Shown here piece after piece: positions 57,101 through 64,000 of a stretch of DNA of 64,000 nucleotides. The translations under genes and the position numbers were made by a program. The notes under the pieces were generated by a model. The model was not told the DNA's origin. It did not search any database and was given only the letters and a program-made list of their open reading frames with translations. How positions within the stretch are numbered: position 1 is the stretch's first letter; every line of letters begins with the position of its first letter. The DNA is from Selaginella tamariscina (lineage: Eukaryota; Streptophyta; Lycopodiopsida; Selaginellales; Selaginellaceae), in contig PUQB01000420.1 of assembly GCA_003024785.1 (NCBI GenBank), positions 158,403 to 222,402 on the forward strand, in the 5' to 3' direction.

Positions 57101-57497
57101 GACGACACAAGCTAGAGCTTACACCGGGAGAAGAGTAACAAGCTCAGTCATGAACCCAGGAACCCTCACTCCTACATACTGTACCTTATTTATGTGACGG
57201 AGCCCCCCCCCCCCCCCCCCCTCCCCCTCTTTTCCTGAATGTGTATGTGGGCTGGCACAAATTTGCTAGCCCCTTATTAAGTTAATGAGAGAGTGTTTAA
57301 CTTAGCCTAACTCTTAGGGGTGTTCCTAAACCCTACTAAACACGCTGAACTCATCTACATAGCCTAACTGGGATGTCAAAATTGGGGGTGGGTTTCTAAA
57401 AGGTAAGTTCTAGCTTCGCTTAGAGTTTCCTACAAAACCTAATGACACCCGGCCGGACCATCACCAAATACCCAAGTGCACATAAAAAACTATGACA
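57101..57497 (-). mobile_element. Element B left LTR, part 3
   Basis: It resumes exactly where the B LTR would continue after element C: GACGACACAAGCT, TTATTTATGTGACGG, a C-run of 18 (57,206-57,223) and the terminal AACTATGACA. In B orientation it holds the LTR start. Parts 1-3 add up to about 1.35 kb. Confidence 0.75.
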
Positions 57498-60400
57498 CAC
57501 TCCTCGCCTTTGAAAATGTCAACGTCCTCATTGACGTCTCACTCCAAGACTAGATAATGTTATAAAAAATTAACCAAACTAACATATCGCCAAAAGTTCA
57601 CATAAGTTTTATTATCCCCCTTGCATTACGCGAAACCAAATACTCCAGAACCGTTGTTCACTGAGTCGTAAACCCAGCTGCTGGAGGCACCACCTACGAC
57701 ATGAAGTCACCTGGAGACCTTTTGCATGTCTGCAAAGTCTGTCACTCGACGCACACAACACTAGTTAATTTCTTTACTTAACTAGAATTTATATTGGAGG
57801 CCTCTAGTTAGTGTTGTTGCCGGCCCCTTGGTTAACAAGAAATAAAGACTTGCTTTATTCCTTAATGTCAAACACTATTGTTGACCCTGCCGTCTTAGCA
57901 CACAATAAGCACTTTGATGTCCATCTCAAGTGCTTAACCAAACGCCTTCTCGTTTCTTTAATTTCCCAATGGTTCCACATTTCTATATGTTACGTTTTTA
58001 TAACTTCACATTTCTGCATCCCTCAGTGTTTCTCATTACCCTTTACATAAGGGTTTGCTACTATACCTATCCCCCTTTAGTATATAGTTACGCCAAACTA
58101 GTATGAGACTTTTATTGGAATCGAGCTCTTTTCCAATGCTAGAGTACTTCTCTCAAACCCTATTCTTTGTAAACATGTCAATCTGGCTAGAGGCGATCAC
58201 AAAGGCGCATAGTTATACACATGTATACAACAAGGTCATGCCAACTTAAAATTAACCCATCCACTTGATGTGTCATTAACATAACTTCATTCCCAATGGA
58301 AATTAAATTCAAGTCAAATCTATTACCAAGTGTAATAGCACTAATATTCACTTTTTGGCAACCGACTTTGTACTCTTTCATAACATGACTAGTTCAGGGA
58401 CTAGATAAGCTAACATACCTTTCATACAAACCAATGTAGAAATCAGGAAATTCAACCCATCTCTAGTGCTTCAATCGATGACCTTTAGATAACATCTCTT
58501 AATTGTCACTCTCATTGTACTCATTCCCCAAAAAGCACATCATACTAGATGCCGTTCAATACTTCATAACTCTTTATCTCACTAAGTTTAAAAATACCGA
58601 ATTTTAAAACTTAGTTTCCACAATAAGAGTCTCTCTAAACTTAGAATACTGCACGCCTTCGTAACATTATATTCATGTCCAACTCTCAAATTGATTATGT
58701 AAATGTTTCTTAACACTATACCGAAGTATAACATTTTCACTAATTGAAGCAACTAGTTTTTGATAAACATCTTTTAAAACTAATCCTTATTTTATAATAG
58801 TCACAATTTCGATATTGATACTCTCAAATGGATAATGATCGTTTAACGTTCAAATCCTAAGTTTTATCAACTAGTTGTTATACTAGTGGATATAAAATTA
58901 TAATCATATCAATCTATCGAAATACTACAACTATAATATAGACATAATCTTAGTTTACATGAATCGAACTTCAGTTTTGAAACGGAAATATATGTCACAA
59001 CAGTATTCCGAGGAACTTTATTTAAAGACTAAAAGGAATCATAAACTAGTGTCTAGTTCTCTAACTGATTTAGTAAGATATCATTTTTCCACACTAATGT
59101 TATCATGACACCAAAGTGCCACAGTAACTTCATGTTTTAATTATATCTTATACTTCAACAAATCTCCCCAAACATGAATAAGATATTTAGTTCAGTACAT
59201 CGAACTAAAATATACTATTCATTCTAGACATCTAGCAATTATCAGAGTACCACATTGCTCCTCAAGTAATGTATTGAGAAACGCTTCATTTCTCAACTAA
59301 CTTGAAAACATATTTCAAGTTACAACACTAAAGTAATGCCTTACCAAAGTGTAGGACTCCGATCCGCTTGAGTCTTTATATTTATTTATGGCCACCTCAT
59401 GTAATCATAATCAAGTTCCGATATTGAACGCTCTGAACTCAATATTGAGGAGATATCATACCATACTTTGACAAGTCATTTATAACTAATCTAAAAGACT
59501 GTCACAAATATTCCAAAGTCTAAGATATGAATATCTTAATGAATGAGGTGATAGGAAACCTCATATTTTGTACCAGATATTGGACCATACGTTAGGGACA
59601 TTGTATCACAATCATCAAGATGGGAGACCATCTTCTTGAACTAATCTAACCACTGGATATCTCACTTTCAAGGATTTTTGAACCAAACTCAAAGAACACC
59701 ATCAAACCTTGAGATAGAACCGATAACTAACCTAAGGAATATAATCAAACCTTAAGTCAAGAATAGTTCTATTTTTTGATATTCCAAAGAACTGAAGATA
59801 CTTACTTTATAAGTTCTTAGGGTGTGCACATTTGCAACCATGATGCAAAATTAAGAAACCGTCTTTTGAATAATCGTATTCGACTCAAAAAATGATATTG
59901 ATATTGAAAACCAATATCAACTTCTAATTTTTATTAAATACCGACTCTCTGAAGAGGTACATGCACTTAAACCTCCAAAATGTATACCCAACTAGCTTCC
60001 GACTCATTTGACACCACCACACATAACTTATTAAACTTAGCAAGTTTCCTTATTTAGTCAATAAGCAGAGTGGAGAATCCAAATCATGCTCTTCTTAAGC
60101 AAGGAATCACCCTTGTTCAAGAGCTTATCCTCACATTACAAACAACATTATAGATTTCAAGATTAAAGAGTTAACAATGAAAATGCACAAGTGTGCGCCG
60201 AACGCCTTCACTATGCAAGTTCTTCATTACTCAAAAAACTGAAAAATGTAAACATATGTTTCCAAGATTACTCTTTTTGATAGATCACTCCATCTATCGT
60301 GAAACTGTACCGATAAGAAAGCAGAATCCTTAAAATGTTATCCCAAATCTCTCTCATTGATCCTATATGAGACACAACTTCATAATCAAGTTAGTCGAGC

Positions 60401-61293
60401 TAGCTAACTTGAATACAAAGTGCGCGCTTACAACTAACTAAGGTTTCAAGTTGTACTTTGTTCAAATCAGGTGACTTGAACTTAGTAAATTATTTCACCT
60501 AATGTTACTTGTAGCTAACATCATCAAAATATTACAAACATTGGACAATACTTTGATTACATTGGATCTAAGAACCAACTGCTTAACATATTCATCATAT
60601 GTTAAATATTTGACATTTCGTTATATTATAAGTTCATCACCATAGTCTGCTTCTGGAGTTACACTCTAGAAACATGCACTATAATGAGAGCTTATTTTAC
60701 ATTTTATGTCAAAATGTAGTGTTCCCTCTTATGTTTGAATATGCCCCTTTTTCCAAAGTCAAAGACACACATTTGAACATAAGTCTTTCCCCATTTGAAC
60801 ACTATAGTTGGACTCGATATTGAATCTTGACCTAAGTCAAAACTCAATTGACATAGTCACATTCTCAAATCATGTGTTATCCCAAATTCAAACACCTTAA
60901 AGAAAAAGAAAAATTTTCAAAAATGTGTAAACTTATGATATTATAAAACTCACTTCACAAGACTTAGTTTGTAAGCCAGAACAAACTAACACGCCATGTC
61001 TTGTGGAAGTATATGGTAAAGTAACATGAACATCCATAAGGTAAAGTAACCTGGCCTACAACTTGGAAGTTGCCTTCCAAGTGCTACCTTCAACATTGGA
61101 GTTCATAACCCACACCCACTTATGGAGTAAGTGTACTCTGAAGAGTTATAAATCTCAGGACCAACTCTCTATGCAGAATTCAGACGTTGCCGAAAGTGAT
61201 AGAGTACTTCAAGAATTTAGAACTAACTAAAGCCTAAAAACACACACACTTTAAGCAGTCCTACTGACTGTAAAGAATAGCTCCGATACCAAT
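57498..61293 (-). mobile_element. Element B internal region, apparently non-coding
   Basis: The right end of the left LTR is followed by an inverted polypurine tract and about 350 bp matching the A 3' internal region (57,498-57,845). The other end (about 61,140-61,293) matches the A leader inverted, including primer-site text GCTCCGATACCAATT. The 3.3 kb between is AT-rich, has no frame over about 80 codons, and no gag, protease, RT or integrase motif was seen. B therefore looks like a non-autonomous element (LARD type) using A-like ends. Confidence 0.65.
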
Positions 61294-61809
61294 TGTTAGA
61301 GTTTTAACCCAAAGGGCCAACATGGAAAACATGGCTGCCAATGGCCATTCGGCATCATCACCCTATGTGAGCAATGCTAAGTCTTCCAAGATAACCCTAA
61401 GAATTTGACTCAGGGGCCGAATTAGGCAAAAGACTTAAGTCCTACCCTAGTCCCCTAAACCCTAGAGGATAACCCGAGTAGACTTTAGGATCATGTCCTA
61501 GTAGACCTAGACAGGCTCATGCCCTAACCCCACAAAGGAGATGTGTCTCACACATACCCCCGTGATAGAGCTAAGGCATTGTCACTTACCCCTTGAGGAA
61601 TCACCCTCATCCGGGAGTACAACCCCTTTAGGGCGACAAGAGGTACCTGAACCACGACTAACCCCTAAGGGTTTGGGTGCCAAGTCATACCTTAGACCTA
61701 GGGCTAGTACTTAGTGAGGGTCGTAGGTGGACATGAGTGTTCTACTAAGCAAACTCCCTAAGGCTAAGTTTGGAAAACCCTAAGTACATGACCTTGCAAG
61801 TGCTGAAGA
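61294..61809 (-). mobile_element. Element B right (5') LTR, truncated
   Basis: Begins TGTTAGAGTTTTAACCC beside the inverted primer site and matches 48,987-49,510. It stops near 61,805, where C2 begins. Confidence 0.75.
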
Positions 61810-63337
61810 AGGGAGATGCGGATGTGCTGAGGAATTGACATGAGGTGAATCCTGTCGAGGAGGAGTCTTCAACACTGATATAGGAACAGGCACGGTCAAT
61901 CCTGTAGCTTGTACTACCTCAGACACTAAGGATGTATCCTGCACAGAGGAAGGTACAGGATTGATCCTAGTTGCTGAAAAGGAAACATGAGCGTCCTAGA
62001 CCTCCAGTCGATCTGAGGATTTGCAACAACGAACCATGGCATGCCCAAAATGATGGGAGTCGACCGAGTCTTGATCAAGTTAAAGGAAATCGAACAGTTA
62101 AATGCGCCATGACTGCAAGAGAGAGGTTTGGTAACATGGTAACTGCGCCAGAAGCAATCAGACGATCATTAGCCACCTCTACAGGAATTTCACGCTTCAA
62201 CTTCACCACGGAATGCCATGTTGAGTTGCAAAAGTGTCATCCATGAAGCATGCATTTGCACCAGTGTCTAATAGCGCAAACTCCTTGAGCTCTCGATTAT
62301 TGAGATGAATGTGTACAGGAAACTTGAGTGATGGAATGGTATGAGCAGCACCAATGGAGCCTGCACCCATGTCCAACTTCGTGGCTCCTAGACATTGAAG
62401 TTTTCCGACTGAACTTCAGCTTCAACTTCACCGTTTGAACTTCCTGGCTTTAATAGGACATTCCGCCGCTTGTGTCCTGCTTCACCACAATACAAACATA
62501 GATTCTCACAGCGGCGACGTTGCTTCTTAGCGCGGAAAGTGAGCCACGCTTGTATTTCTCAACCTCCCTAGGAACTACTCTAGAAGGTGTTGCAGGAGTA
62601 TGTACCACAGCTGCAGGATTGGTTTGCAGGAACTGTTGACGGGATTTTTCTTGACGACGTTCGAACAAGTGGTTGTCGCAGCGAATGGCCTGTTGCATGA
62701 TCTCCGCTAATGTTTGGGCATCCGGTAACGTAAGGAGAAGGTCCTTCACGTCATCCCTCAACCCAAAACGGAAGTGTTCAATCAATGCAGTCTCGTCCCA
62801 TGGAATGTTCGTGCAAAGTTGTTGAAATTTGAATGTATAGACAGAAGTTGGTTGAGATCCTTGTGTGAGCTTTCATAACTTCGTGCATGGGAACAGTACT
62901 TATCGGGATCTCCAAAGCAAGCTTCAAAGGCAGCCACGAAACCTTCAAAGTCTTCCATCAACAGGTCATCACACTCTAGCAAAGGGGCAACCCAAGCCCA
63001 TGGAGATCCATGCCAAAAGGCCAACCTTTTGTGCATCAGTCGAGTAGCGACATGGTTGCATGCGGATCAAAAGCCTGATTTGATTCAGGAACCCTTGGAA
63101 ATCGGCACGATTGCATTGAACTTTTCCGACATGCTGATCTTCGGCTCCGAAGAAGTGTTCAATAAAGAGGAAACCACGGATTCTTGAGAGAGCCTGCACA
63201 ACAACCTTGGAGGATGCATCAGCAACTGCATGTGCCGCGTTGGTGAAACCTTGCAGATCTGTGACCACTTGGCGCAAAGTGGCCAGCTCATGAAGCAATA
63301 TTTGGTGCTCACGTTGAAATTGCTCAAAATCGGTCAT
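61810..63337 (-). pseudogene. Element C2, gag and protease fragment
   Basis: A second C copy read leftward. The gag start is ATG at 63,337 (MTDFEQFQREHQILLHEL). The core spans 63,170-62,790 and the C-terminal gag frame 62,785-62,450. The knuckle region is altered at its end. Protease text around 62,262 retains DTGA, and the copy ends in the Pro/Ser-rich linker near 61,815. Compared with C it lacks RT to chromodomain and the 3' LTR. Several indels and a deletion near 63,010 break it. Confidence 0.8.
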
Positions 63338-63422
63338 GATCTATGAAAAAAAAAAAGGGAGGAAAATGAAGGAGAAGAATCAAGGAAAAAAAAATAGCTG
63401 GAAATCGGAAAGCTATAAAAGG

Positions 63423-63434
63423 AGTTACTATCAA
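63423..63434 (-). other. Element C2 self-primer binding site
   Basis: Minus strand TTGATAGTAACT, two bases from the LTR, is complementary over 12 nt to 63,620-63,631 inside the C2 LTR. The pairing survives although the surrounding sequence has diverged from C. Confidence 0.7.
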
Positions 63435-63436
63435 AC

Positions 63437-63935
63437 TGTCAAGCCATGATTCAGGAACAAAGAAGTGAACAGGATTCCGAGAACAAGAAAGCTTGACTCA
63501 GAAGCAAGACAAGGAGCGGACAGAAACTGGAGCAAGACATGAACTAAGAACCAGGAACAAGACAAGAGCAGGAGGGCAAGGAGCAAGACAAGACAAGATT
63601 GATCGTAGAAAGACTGGTGTTGATAGTAACTAATTATACAACAATTAGGTCGGAACTTTTATACTCATAACTCCAAGCTAATCTAGTCATGAGTCTAATC
63701 TGGTCATGAGCTAAAAAATAATGACCCTTATCCTCTAGGTATATTCTGTAGTATATCCTATAGGCATATCATGTAGGAATATCCTGCATGCATATCCTAT
63801 AGGTATATCCTATAGGCATATCTTGTAGGTATATCTTATAGGAATATCCTACAGGCATATCCGTAGGTATATCCTATAGGCATATCCTGTAACCCATATC
63901 CTGTATTCTGCATCACGTATCGTCGTGTCGTGACA
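63437..63935 (-). mobile_element. Element C2, 5' LTR
   Basis: TG...CA ends. It is related to the C LTRs but shorter in the CAGGA-rich part and with a longer ATATCCTATAGG-type tract (63,735-63,895). The TATA-like CTTTTATAC on the plus strand is at 63,656-63,664. Confidence 0.85.
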
Positions 63936-64000
63936 AGTACATGTTATTTATCAGTTTTGTTGCCTTTACTGTAAGAGAACTTGTTAGCTCAGACCCAAGT
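63936..64000. other. Window end, unassigned
   Basis: Sixty-five bases right of the C2 LTR. They could be the continuation of the B LTR or target DNA. Confidence 0.3.

Overview
The window looks like nuclear DNA of a land plant, and probably of a non-seed lineage (bryophyte, lycophyte or fern). The evidence is TTTAGGG telomere-type repeats, plant-style Ty3/gypsy chromoviruses, a PIF/Harbinger relic, introns of about 50-60 bp, a Crinkler-type NTPase gene, and an element of Tf1/Tcn1 type (chromodomain, sushi-like gag). Tcn1-like chromoviruses are known from non-seed plants and fungi. The lineage is an inference. No rRNA, tRNA or CRISPR locus was recognised. Most coding regions are broken by single-base indels, some of which could be assembly errors.

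Region 1 (1-8.3 kb): a Crinkler-like (CRN) P-loop NTPase gene with three clean short introns but a frame-broken 3' half. A decayed PIF/Harbinger transposase and a convergent Myb/SANT-like ORF follow, then a degenerate family-A LTR.

Region 2 (8.6-12.1 kb): degenerate short-period repeats, a tandem duplication with a period of about 450 bp, and dispersed repeats.

Region 3 (12.1-27.3 kb) is the most unusual part. A 21-bp terminal-inverted-repeat candidate (20/21 match) bounds about 15.2 kb. Inside are an FCP1-like HAD phosphatase gene, a leftward gene with ParB-like and DNA-adenine-methylase-like segments, and a rightward gene with a DUF7869-type, transposase-like domain. The last two genes are divergent and appear to start with the same small N-terminal module. 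Between their 5' ends lie two arrays, about 35 and 14 copies, of the 18-bp palindrome GGCGGGATTAATCCCGCC, one next to each gene. The arrays are separated by microsatellite, 365-bp tandem and telomere-like repeats. This may be a large cargo-carrying DNA transposon or a selfish locus.

Region 4 (29.3-39.6 kb): relics of several Ty3/gypsy elements on both strands. One former coding stretch (34.1-35.7 kb) is interrupted almost only by TAG and TGA codons, which points to C-to-T decay.

Region 5 (39.6-64 kb): a nest of LTR retrotransposons. Element A (39,615-46,954) is a nearly complete chromovirus with a Met-tRNA primer site, followed directly by an inverted second A 5' end. Element B is an inverted, apparently non-coding relative whose left LTR is split by a solo A LTR and by element C. 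Element C (50,885-57,100, minus strand) carries a 13-nt perfect self-complementarity between its LTR and its primer-binding site, placed exactly as expected for Tf1-type self-priming. A second truncated copy (C2) keeps 12 nt of it.
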